Below are positions 46,698 to 56,769 of a DNA stretch of 64,000 bases, one piece after another. The position numbers and the translations under genes were made by a program. How positions within the stretch are numbered: position 1 is the first letter of the stretch; each line of letters opens with the position of its first letter. The DNA is from Streptomyces sp. 35G-GA-8 (GTDB taxonomy: Bacteria > Actinomycetota > Actinomycetes > Streptomycetales > Streptomycetaceae). The stretch is taken from positions 75,449 through 139,448 of the forward strand of contig NZ_JAMHJQ010000006.1 of the NCBI RefSeq assembly GCF_023534745.1, written 5' to 3'. A model generated the notes under the pieces. That model had not been told where the DNA came from, ran no database searches, and was given only the letters and a program-made list of their open reading frames with translations.

Positions 46698-47510
46698 ATG
46701 GAGCGTCCCGCCTGGGCACCGCAGGGCATCGACATATCGATGCCGAGCGTTTCCCGCATTTACGACTACTATCTGGGCGGTTCGCACAATTTCGAGGTGG
46801 ACAGGGAAGCGGCGCGCAAGGCAATGGGGTTCATGCCGGGGCTTCCGACGATCATGAAGACGAACCGCGCGTTCATGCGTCGCGCGGTGAAATTCGCGTT
46901 GGGCGAGGGCATCACGCAGTTCCTCGACATCGGATCCGGTATTCCGACCTACGGAAATGTCCATGAGGTCGCCCAGGCCGGCGACCCCGACGCCCGGGTG
47001 CTCTATGTCGATCATGATCCGGTTGCCGTAGCCCACAGCCAGGCCGTTCTCGACGGCAACGACAACGCTGCCATCGTGAGCGCCGATCTCCGCGAGCCCG
47101 GCCAGATCCTCAAGAGCCCCGAGGCGCGAGGGCTGTTGGATCTGGAGCGGCCCGTGGCGCTGCTGCTCGTCTTCGTCCTGCATTTCCTGGAGGACACGGA
47201 CGACCCGTACGGCGCGGTGGCCGAACTGCGCGACGCGCTCGCGCCCGGCAGTCTGCTCGTCCTCACCCACGCCTCCTACGACGGTGTGCCGCTCCCGCAG
47301 GAGCAGACGGGCGCCGCGGTCGCCGTCTACAAGGACATCCGTAACCCCCTGGTCATGCGGACACGCGAGCAGACGGCCCGGTTCTTCGACGGCTTCGAGA
47401 TGGTCGAGCCCGGTCTGGTGTCGATGCCGCACTGGCGGCCCGACAGCCCCGCCGACCAGGAGGACCCGTACGCCTTCTCCGGGTTCGGCGGAGTGGGACG
47501 CAAAGCGTGA
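46698..47510 (+). CDS. SAM-dependent methyltransferase (DUF574 type)
   Basis: A 270-residue methyltransferase of the actinomycete DUF574 family. It begins with the typical PSVSRIYDYYLGGSHNFEVDREAA, followed by the SAM-binding motif FLDIGSGIPTYGNVHEVAQ and LYVDHDPVAVAHSQAVL. Many Streptomyces carry several copies and the substrates are unknown. The ATG at 46698 has a GGAG site. Its stop overlaps the start of rmdA by 4 bp (GTGA), so expression of the two is coupled. Confidence 0.92.
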   Translation: MERPAWAPQGIDISMPSVSRIYDYYLGGSHNFEVDREAARKAMGFMPGLPTIMKTNRAFMRRAVKFALGEGITQFLDIGSGIPTYGNVHEVAQAGDPDARVLYVDHDPVAVAHSQAVLDGNDNAAIVSADLREPGQILKSPEARGLLDLERPVALLLVFVLHFLEDTDDPYGAVAELRDALAPGSLLVLTHASYDGVPLPQEQTGAAVAVYKDIRNPLVMRTREQTARFFDGFEMVEPGLVSMPHWRPDSPADQEDPYAFSGFGGVGRKA

Positions 47511-49678
47511 CGATGCCTCCGCAGTCGACAGCCGCCGAGAGCGAACCGGACGGCTTGGAAGACAGACTCAGGCGCTTCGCGACGATCTGGAGCCGTGCGG
47601 TCTTCCCGGCGACGGCCACGTCTCTGACGCGCCCCGAATTCGAGACCCATCTGCTGCCGCTGGCCCGGGAGTTGCAGGAGGCGCTGCACGCGCACCCCTT
47701 CGACACCGCGCCCGCCACGAGCGTCGGCGCCGCCCTGGTGGCGGCGCACTGCACCGACCCCGAGGCCCTCGGCCGTACGCTCGGCGTCATCGACTCCTAT
47801 CTGGTGCTGTACTGCGGTACGGAGGAGCTGACCGCCGAGGACAACCGCGCCCGCTGCGCCCGTCTCCAGCACTCCCTCGCCGCCGGCTTCGCCCAGGCGC
47901 TGCGCGAGCGCACCCTGAGCGAGCAGGAGGCCATCGCGCGCTCGGCGCTCGCCGCACGCAATGACGCCCAGGACGCGCTGCACGCCACGCAGGCACGCTT
48001 CCACGCGGTGTTCGAGGGCGCGGCCATCGGCATCGGCATCGCCGATCTCGAAGGCAATGTGCTGGAGGTCAATGACACCCTGACCCAGATGTTCGGCGGA
48101 CTCGAACACCATGTACGCAGCCGCAATGTGAGCGAGTGGGTCCACCCCGAGGACGCGCCCCATGTCTGGCGCCTCTACGACGAGTTGGTGCGCGGCGAGC
48201 GCGAGCACTTCCGGGTCGAGAAGCCCTTCTACCGCAATGACGGCACGGTGCTCTGGACCAATCTGACCCTCTCGCTGCTCCGGGACGCCGAGGGGGCTCC
48301 GCAGTACCAGCTGGCGCTGATGGAGGACACCACCGAGCGCCGGCTGCTCAATCTGCGACTGCGGTACGAGGCCACGCACGACGCGCTGACCGGACTGCCC
48401 AACCGGACGCTGTTCTTCGAGCGTCTGGAGAAGACGCTCTCGGCGGGCGGCGGCGCGCGCTTCGGCCTCTGCTATCTCGATCTCGACGGCTTCAAGGCGA
48501 TCAATGACAGCCTGGGCCACTCGTCGGGCGACCGGCTGCTGGTCGAGGTCGCGGACCGGCTCCAGAGCTGTGTCACCGCGCCGGGCGAGATGGTGGCCAG
48601 GCTGGGCGGCGACGAGTTCGTGGCGCTGACCACCGGGCCCGACACCCAGCAGGGCGTGGCCGATCTCGCCTCCCGGATCCTCCATGTACTGGCCACTCCG
48701 ATCCGGCTCGACGGACGGGAGTTCACGGTCCGGGGCAGTATCGGCATCGTCGAGGGGCCCTCGGCCGGGCGGAGCCCCGCGGAGGTGCTGCGCAGCGCGG
48801 ACATCACCATGTACCGGGCCAAGGCCGCGGGCGGCAACCGTTACGAGGTGGCCGACCCGGAGGCCGACGCCCGCGCCATCACCCGGCACGGGCTGACGAC
48901 GGCGCTGCCCGCGGCCCTGGAGCGCGGTGAGTTCTTCATCGAGTACCAGCCGCTGGTGCATCTGGACGACGGCACGGTGCACGGCGCGGAGGCGCTGGTG
49001 CGCTGGTCCCATCCGCAGCACGGCGTGCTGGGACCCGACCGGTTCATCCCGCTCGCCGAGCACACCGGGCTGATCGTCCCGCTCGGCCGCTGGGTGCTGG
49101 AACAGTCCGTACGGCAGGCCATGTTCTGGCAGCGCCAGCTGCCCGAGGGCGCGCTCGGCGGACCGCTGCGGATCAATGTGAATCTCTCGCCGACCCAGCT
49201 GCACCACCCCGGGCTCGTCGCCGACACGGTGGAGGTGCTCGAGCGGATCGGTCTCCCGCCGGGCGCACTGTGCCTGGAGGTCACCGAGTCCGCGCTGATC
49301 GGCGCGGACGAGGATCTGCTCAAGCCGCTGCGCCAGCTCGCCGAGATGGGCGTGGACATCGCGCTCGACGACTTCGGCACCGGCTACTCGAACCTGGCCA
49401 ATCTGCGCAGACTGCCGGTGAGCGTCCTCAAACTGGACCGTTCCTTCACCCAGGGCATGCAGCAGCATCCGGCGGACCCGGTCGATCTGAAGATCGTCGA
49501 GGGGATCGTCGCGCTCGCGCACAGCCTGGAGCTGGCCGTGACGGTGGAGGGCGTGGAGACCGGGGCGCAGGCGGAGCATCTGCGCCGGCTCGGCTGCGAC
49601 ACCGCCCAGGGCTGGTACTACGCCAGACCGGGGCCGCCCGAGCAACTGCACACGCTCGCGCTCGCGGACGCCGTCTGA
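47507..49678 (+). CDS. rmdA: PAS-GGDEF-EAL c-di-GMP enzyme
   Basis: A 723-residue cytoplasmic protein with an N-terminal helical region (about 1-150), a PAS domain (about 165-290), a GGDEF cyclase domain with intact GGDEF at 367-371, and an EAL phosphodiesterase domain with intact EAL at 495-497 and DDFGTGYSNL. No membrane segments. This is the architecture of Streptomyces RmdA (SCO0928), a bifunctional enzyme that controls c-di-GMP and aerial hyphae formation; the neighbours (SCO0930-type lipoprotein, methyltransferase, LysR, sdh genes) match its locus as I recall it. The GTG start overlaps the methyltransferase gene; ATG at 47513 is an alternative. Confidence 0.92.
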   Translation: MTMPPQSTAAESEPDGLEDRLRRFATIWSRAVFPATATSLTRPEFETHLLPLARELQEALHAHPFDTAPATSVGAALVAAHCTDPEALGRTLGVIDSYLVLYCGTEELTAEDNRARCARLQHSLAAGFAQALRERTLSEQEAIARSALAARNDAQDALHATQARFHAVFEGAAIGIGIADLEGNVLEVNDTLTQMFGGLEHHVRSRNVSEWVHPEDAPHVWRLYDELVRGEREHFRVEKPFYRNDGTVLWTNLTLSLLRDAEGAPQYQLALMEDTTERRLLNLRLRYEATHDALTGLPNRTLFFERLEKTLSAGGGARFGLCYLDLDGFKAINDSLGHSSGDRLLVEVADRLQSCVTAPGEMVARLGGDEFVALTTGPDTQQGVADLASRILHVLATPIRLDGREFTVRGSIGIVEGPSAGRSPAEVLRSADITMYRAKAAGGNRYEVADPEADARAITRHGLTTALPAALERGEFFIEYQPLVHLDDGTVHGAEALVRWSHPQHGVLGPDRFIPLAEHTGLIVPLGRWVLEQSVRQAMFWQRQLPEGALGGPLRINVNLSPTQLHHPGLVADTVEVLERIGLPPGALCLEVTESALIGADEDLLKPLRQLAEMGVDIALDDFGTGYSNLANLRRLPVSVLKLDRSFTQGMQQHPADPVDLKIVEGIVALAHSLELAVTVEGVETGAQAEHLRRLGCDTAQGWYYARPGPPEQLHTLALADAV

Positions 49679-49726
49679 AGCGCACGCCGTCCATCCGAAG
49701 CGCACGCCGACCGGAAGCGCACGCCG
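49677..49726. repeat. Three direct copies of GAAGCGCACGCCG
   Basis: Exact 13-bp copies at 49677, 49697 and 49714 fill the gap between the convergent rmdA and LysR genes; the first overlaps the rmdA stop codon. No function is obvious. Confidence 0.8.
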
Positions 49727-49727
49727 T

Positions 49728-50672
49728 CTAAAGGAGTCTGTCCGGCGCGCTCCGGCCGGCCGTCCCGCCCGCGGTCCTGGTTCTGTTCGGGGCCGCGGCC
49801 ACGCTGGAGAGCAGCACTCTCCGCAGTTCCCTGGCGGCGCGCGGCGGGGCGACATCGCTGCGGTGGGCGAGGGCGATCGTACGGCGCAGCCCCGGCCTGG
49901 CCAGGGCGGTGACCCGCAGATCGCGGGTCCGCGCCGCCACCATGCTCGGTACGACGGCCACGCCCAGACCGGCCCGTACGAAACCGAGGACGGCGTCCAT
50001 CTCACCGCCCTCCACGGTGAACGACGGCTCGAACCCCTCGGCCCGGCAGGCGGCCACGGTCAGTTCGCGCAGGTCGTAGCCGTGCCGGAACATCACCAGC
50101 GGTTCGCCCTCCAGGTCGGCGATCCTGACCGGCCGCCGCGGGGCCGGGGCGGCGGCCGACGACACCACGACCAGATCCTCGTGCAGCAGCTCGACCGTGG
50201 TCAGCGCGGGCGACGCGGCCGGCAGGGGCATCACCACCAGGGCGAGATCCAGCGCGCCGCGCGCCAGCTCCCGTACGAGATCGTGCGAGCCGCTCTCCTC
50301 GATCAGCAGCTCGATCCCCGGGTGCAGATCGTGGAAGGCCCGCAGGACATCGGGGAGCAGCCCGGTGCACAGGCTCGGCGGTGCCCCCAGCCTGACCCGG
50401 CCGCGCCGCAGCTGGACCAGCTCCTGTACCTCCACCCGCGCGGTCTCGGTGTCGGCGAGGATGCGCCGGGCGAGCGGCAGCAGCGCCTCGCCCGCGTCGG
50501 TGAGGGCGACATTGCCGCGGGCGCGGCTGAACAGCTCGGCCCCCAGCTCCTTCTCCAGCGCCCTGATCTGCTGGGAGAGGGACGGCTGTGAGACATGGAC
50601 GCGTTCCGCGGCGCGGGTGAAGTGCCGGGTCTCGGCGACGGCCACGAAGTAGAGGAGCTGCTGGAACTGCAT
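49728..50672 (-). CDS. LysR family regulator of sdh operon
   Basis: A 314-residue LysR regulator. The winged helix-turn-helix (FTRAAERVHVSQPSLSQQIRALE) is followed by an effector domain (about 90-290). Start MQFQQLLYFVAVAE is the family N-terminus; there is no ribosome site but a TACCCT box lies 7 bases upstream, so it is probably leaderless. It is divergent from sdhC, and a symmetrical LysR box lies at 50694-50708. It likely controls the adjacent succinate dehydrogenase operon in response to a carboxylate. Confidence 0.93.
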   Translation of the reverse strand: MQFQQLLYFVAVAETRHFTRAAERVHVSQPSLSQQIRALEKELGAELFSRARGNVALTDAGEALLPLARRILADTETARVEVQELVQLRRGRVRLGAPPSLCTGLLPDVLRAFHDLHPGIELLIEESGSHDLVRELARGALDLALVVMPLPAASPALTTVELLHEDLVVVSSAAAPAPRRPVRIADLEGEPLVMFRHGYDLRELTVAACRAEGFEPSFTVEGGEMDAVLGFVRAGLGVAVVPSMVAARTRDLRVTALARPGLRRTIALAHRSDVAPPRAARELRRVLLSSVAAAPNRTRTAGGTAGRSAPDRLL

Positions 50673-50693
50673 AAGGGCCAGGGTAGTCCCGCG

Positions 50694-50708
50694 ATAGGCG
50701 GAGGCTAT
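50694..50708. promoter_or_regulatory. LysR box
   Basis: ATAG-N7-CTAT, with the T-N11-A core typical of LysR regulators, 22 bp from the LysR start and 60 bp from sdhC, in the shared upstream region. Confidence 0.72.
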
Positions 50709-50729
50709 GGAGATCAGCCGGACCATGTC

Positions 50730-50760
50730 TTGGACCTCTTGGCACCCCGGGGCCTAGCGT
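50730..50760 (+). promoter_or_regulatory. Leaderless promoter of sdhCAB
   Basis: TTGGAC, 19 bp, TAGCGT; the -10 ends 7 bases before the ATG at 50768, so the transcript would begin at the start codon. No ribosome site is present, which agrees. Confidence 0.6.
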
Positions 50761-50767
50761 GCTGTCC

Positions 50768-51478
50768 ATGGCGCTGGCAACGCGGGGGACGGACCAACGG
50801 CCGTCCATGACCCGCACCCTCTGGGGATCGACGATCGGCAAAAAGACGATCATGGCCGTGAGCGGCCTGATCATGCTCGGCTATCTGGTCGCGCACATGC
50901 TCGGCAATCTCAAGATCTTCTTCGGACCGCCGGAGTTCAATGGCTACGCGCACTGGCTGCGGACCATAGGCGAACCGATTCTGCACTACGAGTGGGCGCT
51001 CTGGATCCTCCGCGTCGTCCTCGTCGTGGCCGTCGTCCTGCACGCGGTCTGCGCCTACCAGCTCAGCCGCCGCGACCTCGCCGCCCGCCCGAGCAAGTAC
51101 GTGCACAAGCGGGCCCGCGCCGGCTACGCCACCCGCACCATGCGCTGGGGCGGGATCATCCTCGCCCTGTTCATCGTCTGGCACATCCTCGATCTGACCA
51201 CCGGCACGGTGCACCCCGGGGGCTTCCAGGCCGGCCACCCCTATCAGAACGTCGTGGACACCTTCTCCACCTGGTACGGGAACGTCATCTACATCGTCGC
51301 GGTGCTCGCCCTCGGACTCCATGTCCGGCACGGCTTCTGGAGCGCCGCGCAGACCCTCGGCGCGGGCAGCGCCACCCGCGAGCGTGTCCTCAAGGGCACG
51401 GCCGATCTGCTGGCGCTGGCGCTGACCGCGGGATTCGTCGCCGTACCCGTCGCCGTCATGACCGGAGTGGTGAGCTGA
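50768..51478 (+). CDS. sdhC: Succinate dehydrogenase cytochrome b subunit
   Basis: A 236-residue membrane anchor of the single-subunit, five-helix cytochrome b558 type as in Bacillus. It contains [17 protein letters not shown] and [19 protein letters not shown], whose histidines are likely heme ligands. It donates or accepts electrons with menaquinone for the soluble SdhA-SdhB pair encoded next. The ATG at 50768 is supported by the leaderless promoter. The gene ends 1 bp before sdhA. Confidence 0.93.
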   Translation: MALATRGTDQRPSMTRTLWGSTIGKKTIMAVSGLIMLGYLVAHMLGNLKIFFGPPEFNGYAHWLRTIGEPILHYEWALWILRVVLVVAVVLHAVCAYQLSRRDLAARPSKYVHKRARAGYATRTMRWGGIILALFIVWHILDLTTGTVHPGGFQAGHPYQNVVDTFSTWYGNVIYIVAVLALGLHVRHGFWSAAQTLGAGSATRERVLKGTADLLALALTAGFVAVPVAVMTGVVS

Positions 51479-51479
51479 C

Positions 51480-53428
<1,949 letters not shown>

Positions 53429-53432
<4 letters not shown>

Positions 53433-54178
53433 GGCTCACCCTGCGCGTCTGGCGACAGCCGGACGCCGACGCCCCCGGCGCCATGGTCACCTATGGCATC
53501 GACGGTATCTCCGAGGACATGTCGTTCCTGGAGATGCTGGACACCCTCAACGAGGAGCTGATCCTCAAGGGCGACGAGCCGGTCGCCTTCGACCACGACT
53601 GCCGCGAGGGCATCTGCGGCGCGTGCGGGGTGGTCATCAACGGCGACGCCCACGGCCCCGAGCGCACCACCACCTGCCAGCTCCATATGCGGCACTTCGA
53701 CGACGGCGACACCATCGATGTCGAGCCCTGGCGGGCCGGGGCCTTCCCGGTGGTCAAGGACCTGGTGGTGGACCGCTCCGCCTTCGACCGGATCATCGGG
53801 GCCGGCGGCTACATCACCGCACCCACCGGCGCGGCGCCCGAGGCACACGCCACACCGGTCCCCAAGCCCGACGCCGACTTCGCCTTCGAGCACGCGGAGT
53901 GCATCGGCTGCGGCGCCTGTGTGGCGGCCTGCCCCAACGGCTCGGCGATGCTCTTCACCTCGGCCAAGATCAATCATCTCAATGTGCTGCCGCAGGGCGC
54001 GCCGGAGCGTGAGACCCGGGTCCTCGACATGGTCGCGACCATGGACGAGGAGGGCTTCGGCGGCTGCACCCTCGCGGGTGAGTGTGCCACCGCCTGCCCG
54101 AAGGGCATCCCGCTGCCGTCCATCGCGGCGATGAACAAGGAGTGGCTGCGGGCGACCCGTAAGGTCTCACGCTCCTGA
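53429..54178 (+). CDS. sdhB: Succinate dehydrogenase iron-sulfur subunit
   Basis: A 249-residue subunit with the [2Fe-2S] motif [10 protein letters not shown] plus a later Cys (TTTCQ), the first ferredoxin motif [14 protein letters not shown] and a second [10 protein letters not shown]. These give the electron path from SdhA to the heme/quinone in SdhC. It overlaps sdhA by 4 bp (ATGA) and ends 7 bp from the convergent MFS gene. Confidence 0.96.
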
Positions 54179-54185
54179 CGCCGCG

Positions 54186-55367
54186 TCAGGAGGTCGGCGT
54201 GGGTACCTCCTCGCGCTCGTTCGCCGTCCGGCGCCGCACTCCGTGGGCGACGCCGGCGGTGGCGAGGGCGAGGGCCACCAGCAGCGCGCTGACCCACAGC
54301 GGCGCGCGGAAGCCGAGTCCGGCGCCGATCGCGACGCCCCCGGCCCATGGCCCGATCGCGCCGCCCACGTTGAACGCGGCCGTCGCGAGCCCGCCGGCCA
54401 GGGTCGGCGCCGCGGTCGCCGCGTACAGCACCCGTGAGATCAGCGTGGAGCCGACGGCGAACGAAAGCGTCCCCTGCACGAACACGAACGCGCCCGCGGC
54501 CACCGGGTTGCCGGCCGTCAGCGCGAAGACGGCCCAGCCGACGAGCAGCGCCACACCGCCGGCCACCAGCAGCGGGACGGGCCGTACGTCGGCGAGCCGG
54601 CCGCTGATGGTGACCCCGGCGAACGAACCCAGCCCGAAGAGCGCCAACAGGGCGGGCACCCAAGCGGATTCGAGTCCGGCCACCTCGGTGAGGAGCGGTG
54701 CGAGATAGGTGAACGTACAGAAGGTCGCGCCGTTCACCAGTGCGCCCAGCAGGAGGGTCACCAGCAACCGGGGCTCGCGCAGGGCGCGCAGTTCCCGGCG
54801 TACGCTCGTCCGAGCGGCGCCGCCGCCGCTCGGCACCGCACGCAGGATCGCGACGACGGCGGGCACGGACACGATCGCCACCGCCCAGAACGCCGCGCGC
54901 CAGCCCCACAGTTGACCGAGCAGCGCGCCGCCCGGAACGCCCGCGACGCAGGCGATGGTGACACCACCGAGCAGCGCCGAGGTGGCACGGCCCTTGGCGT
55001 TCGGCTCGACCATGCCGGTGGCGGTCACCAGCGCCACCGCGAGGAACCCGGCGTTGGCCAGGGCCCCGATGACCCGGGTGACCAGCAGGACCCCGTAACT
55101 GGTGGTGATCGCGCCGACGACATGGACGGCCAGGAACGTGAGCAGGAAGACCAGCAGCGCGTGCCGTCGTGACCAGCGCAGACTGAGCATCGCCATCAGC
55201 GGCGCGCCGATGACCATCCCCACGGCGAACGCGGAGGTGAGCGACCCCGCCGCCGGGATGGACACCCCCAGATCGTGTGCGATGTCGGGCCCGAGGCCGG
55301 ACAGCATGAACTCGGACGTCCCCATGGCGAAGACCGCCAGTCCGAGGAGGTAAAGAGCGAATGGCAT
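54186..55367 (-). CDS. Cmx/CmrA-type MFS efflux transporter
   Basis: A 393-residue 12-helix MFS transporter. It starts MPFALYLLGLAVFAMGTSEFM and has GLLPDIA-like GLGPDIAHDLGVSI, close to chloramphenicol efflux pumps of actinomycetes (Cmx/CmrA/CmlR). A GGAG site supports the ATG at 55367. A CACACG/CGTGTG hairpin lies 17 bp upstream. Resistance to chloramphenicol is inferred from family resemblance; other drugs are possible. Confidence 0.88.
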   Translation of the reverse strand: MPFALYLLGLAVFAMGTSEFMLSGLGPDIAHDLGVSIPAAGSLTSAFAVGMVIGAPLMAMLSLRWSRRHALLVFLLTFLAVHVVGAITTSYGVLLVTRVIGALANAGFLAVALVTATGMVEPNAKGRATSALLGGVTIACVAGVPGGALLGQLWGWRAAFWAVAIVSVPAVVAILRAVPSGGGAARTSVRRELRALREPRLLVTLLLGALVNGATFCTFTYLAPLLTEVAGLESAWVPALLALFGLGSFAGVTISGRLADVRPVPLLVAGGVALLVGWAVFALTAGNPVAAGAFVFVQGTLSFAVGSTLISRVLYAATAAPTLAGGLATAAFNVGGAIGPWAGGVAIGAGLGFRAPLWVSALLVALALATAGVAHGVRRRTANEREEVPTPTS

Positions 55368-55383
55368 GACAGAACTCCACAAC

Positions 55384-55401
55384 CACACGGTGGATCGTGT
55401 G
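55384..55401 (-). promoter_or_regulatory. Hairpin in leader of MFS efflux gene
   Basis: A 6-bp perfect stem (CACACG/CGTGTG) with a 6-base loop, 17 bp upstream of the start codon and near the ribosome site. Efflux genes of this group can be attenuated by leader hairpins, but no leader peptide with a good start was found, so the role is uncertain. Confidence 0.35.
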
Positions 55402-55536
55402 ACCGAATGGATCGACAAGGCGGTCGGCGAGGACGCCGACAGGGCGGCGGTGGATCGCGGGACACGGCGACCACCGCGCGAAGGGCCTCCGGCGTCAGGG
55501 AAGTGACGCCCGGTCGAGGCCGAACACAGTCCGTAC

Positions 55537-55563
55537 TAGGGCCTGTCCGCCGGACAGGGCCTA
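55537..55563. repeat. 27-bp palindrome from two facing element ends
   Basis: TAGGGCCTGTCCG, one base, then the exact complement ending GGCCTA. Both ends begin with TA-GG like the MITE ends at 39736, and the 12-base AGGGCCTGTCCG also occurs singly at 15717. It looks like two inverted repeat ends left back to back after loss of the interior, or a small bidirectional terminator. Confidence 0.6.
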
Positions 55564-55795
55564 CGGCGATCCGATGGCGGCGGGCAGCGGCCGAGAGCGT
55601 CAACGGCCCCTTGGGCCGCCGAGCTTGTCGGCACGACAACGCGAGCAGGCCACCGGACGACCGGTGGCTAGAGTCTTGACGCCTCGGGACTGGACATGGC
55701 GGCAGGCTAGCGGGGCGGGGCGCGCGATGTCGAACGCGTTGTGGTCCCGGACACGACTTAAGCTGGCGGACGTGACACGGACGACGGGGAGCGGG

Positions 55796-56284
55796 ATGAC
55801 AGCGAACAGCAGGCCGCTGGCCATATTCGACCTGGACGGCACGCTGGCGGAGACCGGACACCGTCAGCATTTCCTGGAGCGCAGGCCCCGTGACTGGAGC
55901 GGATTCTTCGGCGCGGCAGGCCAGGACACACCACTGGCCGACGGCGTACGCATGGTGGCGGAGGCCACCGAGGAGTGCGAGGTCATGTATCTCACCGGCC
56001 GTCCCGAGCGCTGTCGCGCGGACACGGTGGCGTGGCTGCGCGAGCACGGACTGCCCGAGGGGCGGATCTGGATGCGCCGGAACGACGACCGGCGGCCCGC
56101 GCGTACGACCAAACTGGAGATCCTGCGCAGGCTGGCCGGACGCCGGGAGGTGCGGATGCTGGTGGACGACGACGAACTGGTCTGCGACGCGGCCGAACGG
56201 GCGGGCTTCAGGGTCGTACGGGCCCGCTGGGCGAGTACCTCACAGGCGCTGAAGGACGCGCAGGAGCGCGAGGGCCGCACCTGA
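55796..56284 (+). CDS. HAD-like phosphatase domain protein
   Basis: A 162-residue HAD-superfamily protein with motif I FDLDGTLAET (both Asp present), motif II region VMYLTGRPERCR and motif IV VRMLVDDDELVCDAAERAG. The small size and layout resemble the phosphatase half of polynucleotide-kinase-like proteins. GGGGAG precedes the ATG at 55796; an in-frame GTG at 55772 is an alternative. The substrate is unknown. Confidence 0.82.
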   Translation: MTANSRPLAIFDLDGTLAETGHRQHFLERRPRDWSGFFGAAGQDTPLADGVRMVAEATEECEVMYLTGRPERCRADTVAWLREHGLPEGRIWMRRNDDRRPARTTKLEILRRLAGRREVRMLVDDDELVCDAAERAGFRVVRARWASTSQALKDAQEREGRT

Positions 56285-56302
56285 CGGCGGCCCGGCCGCC
56301 GC

Positions 56303-56518
56303 TCAGCCGGCGTCGTCGAGGCGGAAGCCGACCTTCAGTCCGACCTGGTAGTGCTCGATGTCGCCGTCGACGATATGGCCCCGTACCTCCGTCATCTCGA
56401 ACCAGTCCAGACCCCGCAGCGTCTGGGACGCACGGGCGATGCCATTGCGGATGGCGTCGTCGATGCCCTCGTGCGAGGTGCCGACGATCTCGGTGACCCG
56501 GTAGGTGTGATGGGACAT
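56303..56518 (-). CDS. Dodecin
   Basis: A 71-residue dodecin: MSHHTYRVTEIVGTSHEGIDDAI followed by LDWFEMTEVRGHI and YQVGLKVGFRLD. Twelve copies form a hollow sphere that stores or buffers flavin (FMN, riboflavin or lumichrome); the conserved Trp stacks on the flavin. Size is normal. It is divergent from the binding-protein gene. Confidence 0.95.
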   Translation of the reverse strand: MSHHTYRVTEIVGTSHEGIDDAIRNGIARASQTLRGLDWFEMTEVRGHIVDGDIEHYQVGLKVGFRLDDAG

Positions 56519-56655
56519 GGGGGCGCTCTCCTCTGACGCGTCACGGGTGTCGCGGTGTCACACCACCGTGCCCCACCACGCGTCCGCCCGCGAGACTTCC
56601 GGCGCCGGATGGCCCTCCGCCCCCCTTCCGTCTGCTTTCTGTTCGCTTCCGGGAC

Positions 56656-56684
56656 TTGACCGGCCGTTTGGTCCATACCAAAAT
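56656..56684 (+). promoter_or_regulatory. Promoter overlapped by DasR-type palindrome
   Basis: TTGACC, 17 bp, CAAAAT. The spacer and -10 contain the 16-bp palindrome TTTGGTCCATACCAAA (56667-56682), with the TGGT-N4-ACCA core of DasR (dre) sites. A repressor bound here would block RNA polymerase. The start codon is 86 bp downstream. Confidence 0.7.
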
Positions 56685-56769
56685 CCCACACACCCGTGCG
56701 AACCCGTTCGCTCCCCCCACGTCGGGCCCTCTTCCTGCACCGTGCCCTCACGCCAGAAGGTTGACCTAC

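Larger units (their letters stand above)
55368..55795. other. 428-bp divergent intergenic region
   Basis: The gap between the efflux and HAD genes holds the hairpin at 55384, the palindrome at 55537 and an AT-poor remainder. TTGACG at 55676 may be a -35 box but no -10 at the right distance is visible. No protein gene is supported. Confidence 0.4.

Noticed and set aside
55384-55418. Leader peptide for chloramphenicol-type attenuation of the MFS gene
   Set aside because: The only in-frame upstream start is a TTG without a ribosome site; the hairpin is short.
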